Positions 12,009 to 24,380 of a stretch of DNA of 64,000 nt are shown here, one piece after another; position 1 is the first letter of the stretch, and every line of letters begins with the position of its first letter. The notes under the pieces are model-generated. The model did not search any database, was not told where the DNA came from, and was given only the letters and a program-made list of their open reading frames with translations. The translations under genes and the position numbers were made by a program. Origin of the DNA: Castanea sativa (lineage: Eukaryota; Streptophyta; Magnoliopsida; Fagales; Fagaceae); NCBI RefSeq assembly GCF_040712315.1, contig NC_134020.1:12805251-12869250 (forward strand), in the 5' to 3' direction.

Positions 12009-14290
12009 TCATGCAGCAGGGTTGGAAGGTGGAGTCTGTGGAGTAGGTTGAACGGGCATATCCTTGACTGGCGGGGCCGTGAGATGGGCCTGGTTTTGAG
12101 TATCCTCAGCTTCGACATGAATATTGCTCGAGGCTTCTAAGTCGACCATCTCAACATGGGAATCAATCACCTGCACAAGGTCCCTCATGCTCGGCGTATC
12201 TTCATCATCTTCAACGCCGACCTAACTCTGAACGGGCGGGGGTGGGACTAGATAGGGAATCTGGTAGGGATTCCACAGAGGGGAATCTTCAGCAACTCCC
12301 ATTGCTTGAAGGGTAGCCAACCACCCTTCCCCGAACCTATGGTTCCGCGCTTGATGGATAATAGGCTCCACGAAATTTTCTGCCTCCGTGAAGCCTGCGT
12401 TATACCATTTATCCTCACAGGCTTCAAGACCATCCTTCAAACCAGCGATCTGGTTAGCTTGGGCCAAGTTCAAGCTATCCGCCATGGCTAACTTTAGCTT
12501 GGACTCACCCAATTTGGACATCAAATTGATCAGCTTTTTCTCTGTCGCTAATCGAGCTCTCTTGGCATCTACTGCTTTTCTTTCAGAAGCGTTAGCAGCT
12601 TCCTCTTTCTCCTTTGTTGTGTTCTCGGTAGCGGCTTTCTGTTCGTTAGCCTGATCAATAACCTCGGCCACCTCCTTTAGCCTCCCGTCAATAACGCTAG
12701 TCAACTGCGCTGCCTGAGAACATAAACAGCAATAAAATGATGAAACTGGGAAAATGCCTACATATCGCAATGCATGAAAGTGGGGAAATAAGAAATTACC
12801 GCGATGGTATGCCATTGCAGCCATCTAGCAAGTGACTCGTCATCCCCGTCCAAGAAGAAGTGAGCATCCTCGGGCAATAGGAGACCTTGTGCCAGACTCT
12901 GAGCGACCCGGCCTCCTTCGCCTTGCGCCTACAATCGAATAGTGGCGATCGCCAGCAGAGGTTTGTTGCCCAATTTAAAGACAAGTTGCCAACCAACCTC
13001 GGTCTGGGAAAAAGATGCTCCCTTTGTCCCAACCTGGGTAGCCGGTTGAACAGCGCCCGTTGTCTATTGGGTCTTGGGACCAACTTTCGCACGAGGTGGG
13101 GTTTTCAGGAGAGCATCACCCGAGTCGGGACTGATCCTCTCAGTAGCTTGCTTCCTCTTTTTGGTTTCACCAACGGGAAGAGTCTACCCCTTTCCTAGGG
13201 GGGATTGAGGTTGGGCCACGGGGCTGGCCCCGGGTAGGAACCGGGCAAGGGTCATTGTTCTCTTGCTCAATATTTTCTCTGTTGGACCAGATTTGACGCC
13301 CGAAGTGCCGATCAGCTCAACTGCTTCTCCTTCGGCTACTTGAGCTTAGGTGTCATTCCCCTCAATAGGAACGTGTCCCAGCTCTCTGAGAGCCCAGGAA
13401 ACTCGTTCGACTAACTTGTCCCTGATTGGGGCAAGATCTTCAGTAGTTATGTAGCAAGGACCAAGGTCTCGGGCTTCGCCGGTAGTCAATGAAGGGGGAA
13501 GGAAGTTGGCATGCCGGACGTCGATGTAAGATAGCAACGGGCTATCAACCAAAAGGGCTTGGCTGAAGGATTGCCAAGTCTTGTATACGGGGGTGCAACA
13601 GAGTATGAGGTGCGATGCCCGGAGCTGTCTGTCGCTGTGGACGAATATCTCGGACCTAAGCACGAAATTTAAGTTTTTTATATTCACCACTCTATGATCC
13701 TAGGTGAATACTTTACTGTCTGCAACAAAGAAATACGCTGGGTCAGTATTCAAAAAAAAAAAAAAATAAAGGAAAAATGACGAATTAGTGATCGACACGA
13801 ACCAACTTCACGCCGCGAAAGGGGACAAGGGATGTCACCGGTAAACCAGTTACCGTGCACCCGAACAAACTCTCCAGCAGAATTCCTGTTAGAATCAGGC
13901 AGGCATGAAATTAGCCATACCCGCGTATCTCTAACCTTTAAGTAATAATTGGTCTCTTTATTCCCACACAGACTGTACATGTAATTTATATCATGATGAC
14001 TCAATCTCAAACCGTATATTTGGTTCAACCTACTAACACAACTAACTACCCGGTAAAAATTGGGAGGAAGTTGGTCCGGGCACAAGCCATAAAACCTAAG
14101 GGTGTCGAGTAAGAAAGCATCCACAAGGAACCTAACTCCACCCTCCAGAATTGACATCATGGCAGTATGCCACATCTACATCCTCAGGGATGTTGAACGT
14201 TTGCCTAAAGGTGGCTAAGGACGCCTCAGTGTTCAGAAGGTGAACGTAACCAATCCTAGACACCAAGAGTGAGGAAAGGAACTAAAGTAA
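12009..14290 (-). pseudogene. Antisense accessory gene of element 1 (putative gypsy-type transposon domain)
   Basis: On the minus strand the N-terminal domain reads MSILEGGVRFLVDAFLLDTL then CPDQLPPNFYRVVSCV, the pattern of the 'putative gypsy type transposon' (transposase_28-like) domain. An intron 13811-13720 leads with phase 1 into an exon reading RVVNIKNLNFVLRSEIFV. A second intron, 12799-12714 (86 bp, phase 0), precedes a Glu/Lys/Ala-rich coiled coil (AAQLTSVIDGRLKEVAEVID onward). The frame passes a TAG at ~12222 and ends in a Pro-rich tail at 12009. A frameshift near 14175 and TAG stops disable it. Function is unknown; the coiled coil suggests self-association. The order matches the antisense genes of elements 2 and 3. 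Confidence 0.72.
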
Positions 14291-14400
14291 AAGAGAGAGG
14301 TAGAAGACTTACTTTAGGCTATAAGAGAGAGGAGTATTCTCGGCAGAGAGAGGACTCAGAGAATGGAGATCATAAAAATGAGGAGGGATTCGAAGTGGCC

Positions 14401-14408
14401 TATTTATA
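14401..14408 (-). promoter_or_regulatory. Antisense TATA box, element 1
   Basis: The minus strand reads CCTATAAATAGGCC about 110 bp upstream of the first recognisable antisense coding sequence. It is outside the LTR and points away from gag-pol. Equivalent boxes lie upstream of the antisense genes of elements 2, 3 and 4. Confidence 0.5.
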
Positions 14409-14670
14409 GGAACCACGAAGGAGGGGGTTAGCGCTGATCAATAAATGGGAAGCATGAAATCTTGCAAATCCCCACGCCAACTGTTGCGCGCACTCCGCAT
14501 TGGTTCATGAACCATCAGGCAATGATGAGAATTTGAGCCAACGGTCACATACCAGACGACTTTTCAAGAGCGCCTTAAATGAATTTTCTGAACCACCCTA
14601 CCCTTATCCGTTCAGTGTCTCGGATAACACTTATCTCTCATCCTTGACTCGTGCCCGGGAGCCGGGCATG

Positions 14671-14686
14671 AATCAAGGGGGGCTAT
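14671..14686 (+). other. Polypurine tract of element 1
   Basis: AATCAAGGGGGGCTAT precedes the TG that starts the 3' LTR at 14687, the expected place for plus-strand priming. Confidence 0.6.
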
Positions 14687-15378
14687 TGTACGGGACGTTG
14701 TTCTTTTGCAAGCCCAATACTCACAAAACCATCACAATAATGCCACGTATGTGAGGCCCAAGACCCGTTGGGCCACGAGTTCTAAAAAACATCATGTAGA
14801 AGGATTCCAAACTATATCAAGTCCACAAACACTGCTCGGATGGTCCTTGACACCTGACTTAAATTCGAAAAACACCATAAATCCTGTTATATTGTAAACT
14901 ATGAGCGTAAAACCCTGCTTGTTCGGGGACTGCAATTTCCCAGAAGGCTGGGCCCCTGTGGGCTCCGCGAAGTTTAGGGAATGTCGCTGCTAGGCAGTCC
15001 ATCTAGTGGTGGAACCAGTTCCAATGCCACCTTCACCTCTTCCCACTCCCAACTAATCACCCACTTCAGGGTAATAGTATTGGACCACTCCTCCCAGTTA
15101 CCATAAAGGCAATTATAATCCTTCCACTAAGGAAGGCTATAAATAAAAGATGGGAATTGGAGATGGGGGTCGAAAAAGTGGAGAGAGAAAATAGGGAGGA
15201 AACAGAGTGGTCATTTTGGGAAAGTAGGGAAGATATTATTCTGGGAACACAAGGGATAAGGTTATCAGGGGTGCCGAACATAGGACCACCCATTGTAGGA
15301 AATCCAAAAGCCCATAAAGTAAATAAATTGTAAGCCTAAATAAAGTTCAAGCCCAACAACTACTTTTGGGTACGCATA
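14687..15378 (+). repeat. 3' LTR of element 1
   Basis: It starts TGTACGGGACG after the polypurine tract. TATAAATA is at 15138-15145, and the end is GTACGCATA, where the 5' copy has GTACTCACA, so the terminal CA has become TA. Only 14915-15378 aligns with the 5' LTR. The next base (15379) is already inside the LTR of element 2. Confidence 0.75.
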
Positions 15379-15389
15379 ACGGTTATATG

Positions 15390-15427
<38 letters not shown>

Positions 15428-15750
15428 TGTATAACCTCCATGGCGGTTAAGGAAGTTATGCCCGAACCCTCTAACCTCCTCAAATATAGGGGACGTTACA
15501 AGCCTAATAATTGTTTCTAGGGTGTACTATATAAACGCTTATTCAAACCAGACAAAGGTACGTTTTTACATTTCCTGAAAAGTTGGAACTCCAAAATTTA
15601 AGAGAGAAAACTAACTTTGCCATCGGAGGGTTCTTGGCTGGCAACCCCGGTCACCTCTGATCATTGTTCTTTCTATTTCAGGCTTTCAAGACAGTCACCA
15701 CACCTTTGAAATTCGAAGTATCCAGTCTACTGATTTTTATTGCACCATCA
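15379..15750 (+). repeat. 5' LTR remnant of element 2
   Basis: It aligns with 25129-25488 throughout, from ACGGTTATATGAAAA to the terminal CACCATCA. A (TA)n run at 15394-15423 is longer than in the 3' copy. The TATA box TATATAAA is at 15528-15535. The break at 15379 coincides exactly with the end of element 1. Confidence 0.9.
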
Positions 15751-15770
15751 GTTGGCGCCGTTTGTGGGGA
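15751..15770 (+). other. Primer-binding site of element 2
   Basis: GTTGGCGCCGTTTGTGGGG follows the LTR terminus CATCA by one base. The TGGCGCCGT core suits priming by tRNA-Asp or a similar tRNA, as in many plant gypsy elements. Confidence 0.7.
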
Positions 15771-15836
15771 ATAATAGTGTTCTTTTCATTTGATTATTTG
15801 TTTTCAGCGATTCGCCTTTCCCAGACAAAAGGTTGA

Positions 15837-17230
15837 ATGGTTCGGACAGGATCGAGGGCTACCAGCCCAGGCCACCAGGAGAGTAGGGATGCTTCCAGTA
15901 ATCCTTACCGTGATTGTCAGTCAGCGCTTGTCATGCAACCGTCTTCCATTCAACATATACAGTCCATGACTACTACTATGGTGGAACTAACCCATCAGAA
16001 CCAAGAGTTGAATAGGGAGATCAATTTAAGGAGGTTGCATCATGAAAGGCATGCAGAAGGGCAACCCTAGAGTCAAAATGGTAGAGGAGAAAATGTGGAG
16101 TCCGAGAATCAGTCAAGGGGTACTACTTCAAGAAGAGTGCCACACTTGGAAAGGGAGATGGACCGGATAAGAAAAGCTATGGATGAAATGAAGGAGAATA
16201 TGAGACGGGCAAACCCCGTGGATGACTTAGTTCATTGAACGAACTCCCTTTTCACGGCTTCCATCAATGGTCATCCCGCACCCTCGAAGTTCAAAATGCC
16301 TTCCTTGGATTCATATGATGTAAATCATGACCCGTGTGATTACATCGCTACCTTCAAGACCACGATGCACCTTCAAGGGGTTCTGGATGAGATTATGTGT
16401 AGAGCATTCCCTACCACACCTAAGGGACTAGCGCGGGTGTGGTTCAACAAAATTCCCCCAAACTCTGTGGGGTCATTTGAGGAGTTCGGTAAGTTGTTCG
16501 ACAATAATTTTATTGGAGGGCAACGCCACAAGCGTTCCTCTTCTAGTTTGTTAACTATAAAGCAAGAGGAAAATGAGAGTTTGTGATCCTTCATTACTCG
16601 GTTCAATAGAGAAGCCTTGACGGTGGATGAAATGGACGATAAGTTGTTATTGGCTGCCTTCCATAATGGGGTCAACTCTAACTTGTTCATTCATAAGCTC
16701 TACGAGCAAGAACCACAAACTATGGCCGAACTCGTCCATTCGGTCCAAAATTTCATGAATGCTGAGGACGCGATCATGGCCAAGAAGAGGAAGAGAGCAG
16801 AGCGTTCGGAAGTGGCTCACCTGCGCCATCCAGATCAGGGTTCTCGTTCAAAGATGGCTCAGGCAGAAGAGAAAAAAGATAGAGACAGTAAGAAGGCGAG
16901 TTCCTCAGTGAGAAATCAGCAATACACTCCCTTGAACATGCCACTAGAGCAAGTGCTTATGCAAATCAAGGACGATCCATCCTTGAAGTGGCTAGAGAAA
17001 ATGAAAGAAGATCCTAACAAGCGCAATAAGAACAAGTATTATTGCTTTCACAAAGACCATGGGCACGACACAGACGAGTGTTTTGATTTAAAGCAGCAGA
17101 TAGAGAATCTTATCAGGCAAGGGAAGTTAAGGAATTTCCTTAGACGAGATCACAAGGACGAGAAGCAGAAGGCCAAAGTGGAAGAGTCATCACAACCCCT
17201 ACTTGGAGAAATAAGAGTTGTTATAGGGGA
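15837..17230 (+). pseudogene. gag of element 2
   Basis: The ATG at 15837 follows the leader closely and opens MVRTGSRATSPGHQESRDAS. A coiled segment (VELTHQNQELNREI) follows. The same frame continues past stops at 16068, ~16237 and 16584 with PSLDSYDVNHDPCDYIATFK, the gag-domain segment ending in WFNKIPPNSVGSFEEF, and ALTVDEMDDKLLLAAFHNG. A zinc-knuckle-like CFHKDHGHDTDEC lies near 17042-17080 and is intact. Gag forms the particle in which reverse transcription occurs. Confidence 0.82.
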
Positions 17231-17800
17231 AAGCTCAGCAGCTGAGTCGCCCAAATCAAGGAAGACATACTTGAAGGTGGTGCAAAATGTCCAGCTGTCT
17301 GGACGATCTCCCAGGACGAGGGAAGCTAACGAGCAATCCATTACATTCACGGATGAGGATGCTGAAAGAGTTCACCACCCCCACGATGACGCAATCGTTA
17401 TTACCTTGCTCATTGCCAATTATACGACCAGGATGGTGTTGGTAGACAACGGCAGTTCGGCGGACATTCTATATTACCCCGCCTTCTAATATATGAGGCT
17501 AGAACGAGATCAACTCTGACCAGTGAATTTGCCATTGGTGGGATTTAGAGGAATGAAGGTACAGCTTATGGGCACTATTACATTACCTGTAGTGGTTGGA
17601 GTGTACCCGGAGCAGATATCCAAAGAGGTAAACTTCCTTGTTGTTGATTGTTAATCATTATAATGCTATTATTGGAATGCTGACTTTGAATAGTTGGAAA
17701 ACAGTAACCTCTACCTACTATTTGTCCGCCAGATTCCCGACCGAGCATAGAGTGGGTCAAGTAAAAGGGGACCAATTAGCCGCCAGAGAGTGCTACTTAG
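17231..17800 (+). pseudogene. Aspartic protease region of element 2
   Basis: The gag frame runs on through RKTYLKVVQNVQ and HHPHDDAIVITLLIANYTTR to the active site MVLVDNGSSADILYYPAF at about 17434-17487, then meets TAA. A one-base frame change near 17650 separates FLVVDC from the following YNAIIGMLTLNSWK. Active-site residues are intact, but the frame is not. Confidence 0.78.
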
Positions 17801-19320
17801 CCATGTTGGCAATGGACGAGTACGTGCAGACAATAAGCATAGACGAGAGAAGGATTACAGCGGAACCCACTGAGGTGTTAGAAGATGTCCCTTTGGACGA
17901 GGGCAGCCCCGAGAAGTTCACTAGAATTAGGGTGAGCATGAAAAAGGAGGTAAAGCATACTCTGGTCCAATTTTTGAAGAAAAGTCTTGGTATCTTTGCA
18001 TGGAGTCACGAGGACATGCCGGGTATTGATCTAAGTGTCATTACTCATCTTCTAAATGTGTGTCCCTACTCTAAACCAGTGCATCAGAAGAAAAGGATTT
18101 TTACTCCTGAGTGAGACAATGCCATCAAAGAAGAAGTGCATAAGTTGATTACTGCGGAGTTCATCCAAAAAGTCTATTATCCGGACTGGTTGGCGAATGT
18201 AGTCATGGTAAAAAAGGCCAACGGCAAGTGGCGGATGTGCGTGGACTTTATTGACTTAAATAAGGTTTGCCCCAAGGATAGTTATCCATTGCCATGCATA
18301 GACCAATTGGTGGACTCGACGGTAGGTCACAAACTGCTGAGTTTCATAGATGCCTTTTCAGGCTACAACCAAATAAAGATGGATGAGACAGATCTAGAAA
18401 AGACTTACTTCATTACTAGCCAAGGGTTATTTTGCTATAAGGTAATGCCTTTTGGTTTAAAGAACGCAGGGACGACTTACCAAAGACTGTTAACCACATG
18501 TTCCATCCTCAAATCAAATGAAATGTGGAGGTTTACGTAGATGATATGCTGGTAAAGAGTTTGGACGAGGGAAGCATCTAGACAACCTTCAAGAAACGTT
18601 TGACACACTTCGGCGGTATAACATGAAATAATCCAAATCAGTGTGCTTTTGGAGTCTCATCAGGGAAGTTTTTGGGGTTCATGGTTTCACATAGAGGAAT
18701 TGAGGCGAATCTAGACAAAATCCAGGCGATACTAAATATGGAACCACTTAAGAACATCAAAGAAGTCCAATCTCTTACCGGACAAGTTGCCGCCCTTAAC
18801 ACATTTGTTTTGAAAGCTTCTGACAAATGTTTGTCATTCTTGAAAGTCCTTAGGAAGGTATTTGAGTGGACGGACAAATGTCAGAAAGCCTTCCAAGACC
18901 TAAAGGCTTCCCTCACGATAGCACCGTTGTTGAGCCCATCTATACCTAGAGAGGAATTATATTTGTATTTGGCAGTGTCCTTGCACGCTGTGAGCTCGAC
19001 ATTGGTTAGAGAAGAAAGACGGGTTCAAAAACCAGTTTACTATATGAGCCGGGCACTAAGAGAAGCGGAAGGACGATATTCGATGATGGGGAAGCTGGTC
19101 TTTGCTTTGATCACGGCTTCTAGAAAGTTGAGGCATTATTTTCAAGCTCATGTTATCAACGTCCTAACATATCATCCCCTAAAGAAGGCAATCAACAAGT
19201 TGGAAGCCGTAGGACGACTAATCTAATGGGCAGTGGGGCTCAGTGAGTTTGATATCAGATACCAACTAAGGAGTGCGATAAAGGCACAGACGTTGGCGGA
19301 TTTTATTGCGGAGTTCACTC
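17801..19320 (+). pseudogene. Reverse transcriptase and first RNase H of element 2
   Basis: Visible motifs are SHEDMPGIDLSVITHLLNV, PDWLANVVMVKKANGKWRM, FIDLNKVCPKDSYPLP, IDAFSGYNQIK and CYKVMPFGLKNAG. A one-base loss near 18490 throws the catalytic VYVDDML out of frame. Later frames give GFMVSHRGIEANLDK, QSLTGQVAALNTFV and the RNase H piece PVYYMSRALREAEGRYSMM. TGA at 18112 and TAA at ~19225 add further breaks. Confidence 0.8.
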
Positions 19321-19348
19321 CTTGTCAAGACGAGCTAGATGAACTCAA

Positions 19349-19762
19349 ATGTGGATTATTAATGTAGACAGATCATTCACACTATACGCAGGGGGGATTG
19401 GAGTCATACTTAAGTCCCTAAAGGGTGACAAGTTGGAATACGTAGCCCGTTTACAGTACCAAACCACCAATAACGAAGTTGAGTATGAAGCTCTACTCAA
19501 AGGGCTGGAATTGGCTAAGTCCCTAGGAGCAGAATCAATAATAGTCAAAGGAGACTCTCAACTAGTCATCAATCAGGTGAATGGAATGTGTGATACTAAG
19601 GAAGATAGGATGAAGAAATACCTCAATAAAGTGAAGCGGCTTGTCCAAAAGTTTAAAGAAGTGAGTTTTGTTCAACTCTCGAAGAAGGAAAATTTGGAAG
19701 TAGATGCCTTGGCAAGAGTAGCTTTGGTAGGAGGAGTTATGGACGAATATGACAGAATCTAG
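19349..19762 (+). pseudogene. Second RNase H (aRNH type) of element 2
   Basis: WIINVDRSFTLYAGGIGVIL, NNEVEYEALLKGLELAKSL, VKGDSQLVINQVNG and LEVDALARVA mark a second RNase H. The first motif has VDRSF where the other elements have VDG or TDGSS, so it is altered there. It is in frame with the following integrase region apart from a TAG at 19760. Confidence 0.75.
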
Positions 19763-19765
19763 TAC

Positions 19766-21052
19766 ATGCCGAGAATAGACCTTCCAGATATACATAAAAT
19801 AAGAGGAGGAGAAAATAAGATGAGTCCAATAGTAATCTATCTTAAGGATGGAAGGCTTCTAGAAGACAAGGACGAGACTAGGAAGCTGAGGGTTAAGGTT
19901 GCCGAGTACGTCCTCATAAATGAAGTGCTATACAAGCAAGGCTTTTCTCAGCCCTACCTAAGGTGCTTGGCTCCGAATGAATCAAACTATGTGTTAAGGG
20001 AGGTCCATGAAGAAGCATGTGGGAATCACTCGGGAGCAAGATCGCTCGTCCATAAGGTCATCTATGTAGGCTACTATTGGCCTACTATTCAAGCGGATGC
20101 TAAAGCTTATGTCAAGGTGTGTGACTAGTGCTAGCACTTCAGTAACATTCCTAGACAGCCATCGGAGTACCAGACCCCAATGATGGCCTTGTGGCCCTTT
20201 GCACAATGGGGATTGGATATCCTAGGTCCTTTCCTCCTGAGAACTAGACAGATGAAATTTTTGGTGGTAGGGATTGACTACTTTACCAAGTAAGTGGAGG
20301 CCGAACCTCTTGCAAAAATTACTTAGCAAAATGTTAAGAACTTTATTTGGAAGAACATTCTATGTAGGTTCGGAATACCTAGGGTACTAGTATTTGATAA
20401 CGGACGACAGTTTGACAACGCACCTTTTAGGGACTTTTGTGAACAGTTCGGAATTAAGAATCACTATTCCTCACCCTCTCACCCACAAGTAAATGGACAA
20501 GCAGAAGTAGCGAACCGATCCTTGCTGAAAATTATCAAGACTCGGCTCGAGGGGGCAAAGGGGGTATGGCCAAATGAGTTGCCAGGAGTTCTTTGGGCCT
20601 ACAGGACGACTGTGAGGACACCAATAGGAGAAACCCCCTTCAAGCTAGCCTATGGAAGTGAAGCAGTCATACTTGCAGAAGTTCATATGGCTAATCATCG
20701 AGTGATGAAATACCAGGAGAAAGATAATGAAGAGCAACTCTGTCTTAACCTCGATCTCATTGACGAGGTAAGGATGGACGTAGAGCAAAGGACAGCGAGA
20801 TACAAAAATCTTATGGCTAGGCAGCATGATGCCATGGTAAAATCTAGGCGCTTCAACGTTGGGGACCTTGTTCTCAAAAGAGTCTCCTTGGCAACCGGGA
20901 ATCCAGCTCATGAAAAATTGGGACCCAATTGGGAATGACCCTATAGGGTAATCAACTGCAAGAGGCAGGGGTCGTACTACTTGGAAGCTCTAGACGGACG
21001 AAAGTTAGAGCATCTTTGGAACGTGGAGCACCTGAGGAGGTACTATCAGTAA
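19766..21052 (+). pseudogene. Integrase of element 2
   Basis: One frame carries the zinc-binding region (HEEACGNHSGARSLVHKV, then VKVCD followed by two TAG codons where the family has Cys/Gln), the core motifs WGLDILGPF, VVGIDYFTK, VFDNGRQFDN and SSPSHPQVNGQAEVANRS, and the C-terminal VGDLVLKRV. TAG or TGA codons interrupt it several times. The natural stop TAA follows RRYYQ at 21050-21052, the same ending as element 3 has. Confidence 0.8.
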
Positions 21053-22160
21053 TGAGCTTGGACGAAATTTATCAAGGACGAGGTTATAGCTATGGACGAA
21101 GTTACTACTATGGTCTACGTGTTTACTCATGTTTGCTGTTATGTGTTCTTACTACTACTATTGTGTATTTTAAGAATACAAAGTGCACTAGTTCTTAAAC
21201 TTTTGCACCGTCTATAGATAAGTTTGTTCAAGACGAAGTTGTGTACATTTAAGTATTTTCCTAAGACACTAGCTTCTAAGCATGTGCCATATTTGTGGAC
21301 GATGTTTATATAATAATATGGTTTGGATTTCAATGTATTTAATGCATAAATCTAATTTCTATAGTAATACCCACAAGAAGGCAAAAGCCTAAAAAGAATG
21401 AAAATCTCTAAACGCAGGGATGTAACGTTCATAAGCTTTCCTCGAAATGAGGATAAAGCAAAGAAAAATAAGCTAAGACATACTCATCTGAAAAACAAAT
21501 GGAATAACTTATGCTCGTCCAAAGGAAAAGATGAAAAGAAACTGTAAGCCTAACGCCCAAGTAGTGGACGAGTTAAAGCCCATGGACGAGCATCTAGCCA
21601 AGACGCTCTAGTGTTCTGGACGAGTGAAGCACTAGAAACGTTTAGATGAATGGTGAATGCCAGTTGTCCATCTCAAGGACGAGGGAAAGAACTGGAAAAA
21701 TCATCACTGCCACTCTTTGGACGAATTATACTTGTAAAAATTGAATGACAAATGAGTCGTCCATACGCAAATAGGTCGTCCATACGAAAAGCACATGGAC
21801 GAACCTCTTACATCGTCCATAGGAAAAGCATATGGACGATCCTCTAATACTTAGAAGTATGCAGATCCCATAAAAGCCAGTAACATAAGTGGTATATCTA
21901 TATATATATAAACTCGTCCATGCAACAATATGTTCAAAAAATAGACAAATAATGCCAATAAACATTCATAAGTCAAAGCTTTAAAGGGTAGACGACCATC
22001 GTCCAAAAACCCTTATAAAGTAAAAGCCTAAAAGGCAATTGTTTATGAACTTATCCTAATTTCCTGGATTAGCAAAATGTACTTGAATAAATTTCAAATG
22101 GTCCCAGACTATGGACCTTATGAAAAAAAGAAGAAAGGAACTAAGATAAACTTTCTCTGA
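21053..22160 (+). repeat. Hairpin-rich spacer of element 2
   Basis: The word GGACGA or its complement TCGTCC recurs many times. At 21776-21802 TCGTCCAT pairs with ATGGACGA, and at 21812-21840 ATCGTCCATA pairs perfectly with TATGGACGAT over a 9-base loop. No protein is encoded. The position between pol and the antisense gene equals that of the tandem arrays in elements 1 and 3. Confidence 0.75.
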
Positions 22161-22167
22161 TACAAAT

Positions 22168-24380
22168 TTACTGAGGGTTGTCTCCAGCCTTAGGCTCGTC
22201 CTGGGCAGGCTGCGTGGTGGCATTGTCCTCAACCTTAACGTCTTTTAAGCTCGTTTGGAGGAGGGAGCTAGTAGAGCCGCCAAGGTGAAGTTTGATGGGG
22301 CTAAAATCTACCTTGGGGAAGCGTTCAACGGCGTCTATGTGGAAGTCTTCGAAGCCAGTAGCATAGTTCGTGTCCAACAGGTCAGTGAACTGGCTGGAAG
22401 TTTTGAATTCTTCCACAGCTACCTTTTTGGCGTCCTTGAGAAGGGTACCAAGCTCGTCATTCCTCTTTTGAAAATGATCCAGACGAGTGTCCTTCTCGAC
22501 AATGTCAGCCATTAGCTCCTCGACGAGATTTTTAAGTTCCTTAACCTTGTCCATAGCTTTGCCTGCTGCCTTAGCCCAGCTTCTATAGTCGTCCTTAACC
22601 TGCCGTAGCTTTGTCTCAAGCTTGGCCTTCTCCTTGTCTATCTTTGTGGCTTGTCTAGACGCTGCTATGAACTTTGACATGGCCTATGCAAACGATTAAA
22701 AGCCCTGTTAAAAATAAAACAATGGCCATAGTAAAATGACAGGAGGTAAAAGATAGAATTACATAGCTTGAAAAGGTCATGGACAAAAGAGTGCTCAAAC
22801 TCTTTCAAAGACATACCATAGCAAGCAACCACGTCCTCCTCAGTCACGGGTTTTTCAAACCTCTCCCAAGCTAAATCCTCATTTCCAATCATGTTCATGG
22901 GAACCTTTGGATGAGGCTGAGACAAAGCAGGAGTGACGACCTTGGAAGGGGTAAAACCAGCAGGCTCAAGAATTTCCACGTCAAGGACTTGGACAGGAAG
23001 CACTTGGGAAACAGAAGGGGTAGTGCCTGGCTTAACAATTTCAGTCTTAGACGACCTGTGTCTTACCTTCTTGTGCCCTCGACGACTGGGAAGATCTTCC
23101 AAATTTAGATTCTTAAACAGGTTCTTCTTTTATCCCTAATGGCAGGACGAGGCTGAGACTCCCCAATGGCAGGACGAGGCTGAGACTGAGCCTCTAGCCT
23201 AACAACCTTGTCCACTATCTCCTTCCCTTTGTTCTCCTTCATGGTAGCCATTCCTGCAAAATAATTTGTTAGAATCACTTCTAAAAATGACAAAAGGGAT
23301 CACTCAAAGTAAAAACTTACGTCTACGGACTGTAAGCTCGTGGGCTGTGGCTTCAGGAGAAGGCTCAAGACCAAGTCCCCAAGTAGCGAGGTGTTGAAAA
23401 GTAACCAAGGAGTGGAAATCCCTCTCAGGGTGAAGGCGAGCTTTTTGAATGCGTCCAAGGTAAAACTTGTTCAAGGATGGTCGTCTAACACCTGCAAAAA
23501 AGAAAGTTGGAGTTAAATAATTATAGAAAGACATATGTAATGAAGATAACAATGCGATAGTAATAAGCATACCTTCAGGACGAAGGTTCCCTAACTCTTT
23601 AGTATATGGGGCAAATGGATCCCTGCCAACCTCAACAGGGTGTCCTGCCTAGAAACCTGAGACGAAGAAAAACTCTGTCTTCTAGTTCCTATCTGACGTA
23701 ACCAAAGACTTTATAATCCTACAATTTCTCCCTCTGGCTATGAATTGATAAAAACCATGAGATTGGCTAATTTCAAAAGGTTTATGACAATAAAGGAATT
23801 CATCCACAATGAGAGGACGATCCCCTTCAAACACCTTTCTCCACAAAATTTGCATAGAGATGACTAGTCTCCATGCATTGGGGTTAAATTGACACAATCC
23901 TAAACCTAACCTAGTGAGTAGCTCCCTCGCAAAAGTGTTAAGAGGCAATCTAAGACCTCCTAAAAGATAGGCCTCATAAACTCCCACGCCAAAACGAGGT
24001 TGGCAACACCATTCATCTCGGACGGCTAACCTAGGGTTCAACTCGTCTGGGATTTGATACCAATTCCTAAGAGATGCTAACTTCTTGTCATCCGTCTTAG
24101 AAGGGACTCCCACAACGCAGCTATATATGGTTTCTACCTCGTCTTGGAAGATAGACTGGGGAGCACTTGAAGGACCAGCCCCAAACCCAAACGCTGCTCT
24201 CGTCCTAAGTTGTTCTTGAAAGACTTCTAGAGGAACCCCAGAAGTATACTCCTCGTCCGTGGTATTCCCCCCACTACTACTATCACTACTAGAGCCACTA
24301 TAGCTAGTGGAGTTATGATACTCGTCTATCTCTTTTTCAACACTATTACTACTTAACGAAGAAACGACAATTTCAAACAT
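22168..24380 (-). pseudogene. Antisense accessory gene of element 2 (putative gypsy-type transposon domain)
   Basis: Exon 1 (24380-23573) opens MFEIVVSSLSSNSVEKEIDE, a Ser/Asp-rich lead, then the domain: VYEAYLLGGLRLPLNTFARE, FNPNAWRLVISMQILW, VDEFLYCHKPFEISQ. Two TAG codons near 23680 and 23650 interrupt it; the first lies where element 3 has Trp. Introns 23572-23492 and 23320-23254 are in phase 1, with consensus splice sites. Exon 3 starts MATMKENKGKEIVDKV, holds a duplicated SQPRPAI motif and a one-base frameshift near 23110. The last exon (from ~22683) is a Lys/Glu-rich coiled coil from MSKFIAASRQATKIDKE to the TAA at 22168. No enzyme motif is evident; function unknown. Confidence 0.78.

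Larger units (their letters stand above)
4964..15378 (+). mobile_element. Gypsy element 1 (Tat-like, decayed)
   Basis: The order is LTR, primer site, gag, protease, reverse transcriptase, RNase H, second RNase H, integrase, a 70-bp tandem array, an antisense gene, polypurine tract and LTR. Integrase lies after RNase H, which defines Ty3/gypsy. Many in-frame stops and at least two frame changes break gag-pol, so the copy is dead. The two LTRs match only over their last ~460 bp, and no target duplication could be found, so the left boundary is uncertain (4964 or 4991 both start with TG). Confidence 0.85.

Noticed and set aside
14282..14312. Possible 5' leader intron of the element 1 antisense gene (and a similar one at 24402-24426)
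   Set aside because: Using the nearest acceptors the introns would be only 25-31 bp, too short for plants, although the donors look good.
4964..15378. Possibility that the gag-pol regions belong to integrated plant pararetroviruses
   Set aside because: LTRs, primer sites, polypurine tracts, target duplications and an integrase are present, and no movement-protein region was seen.
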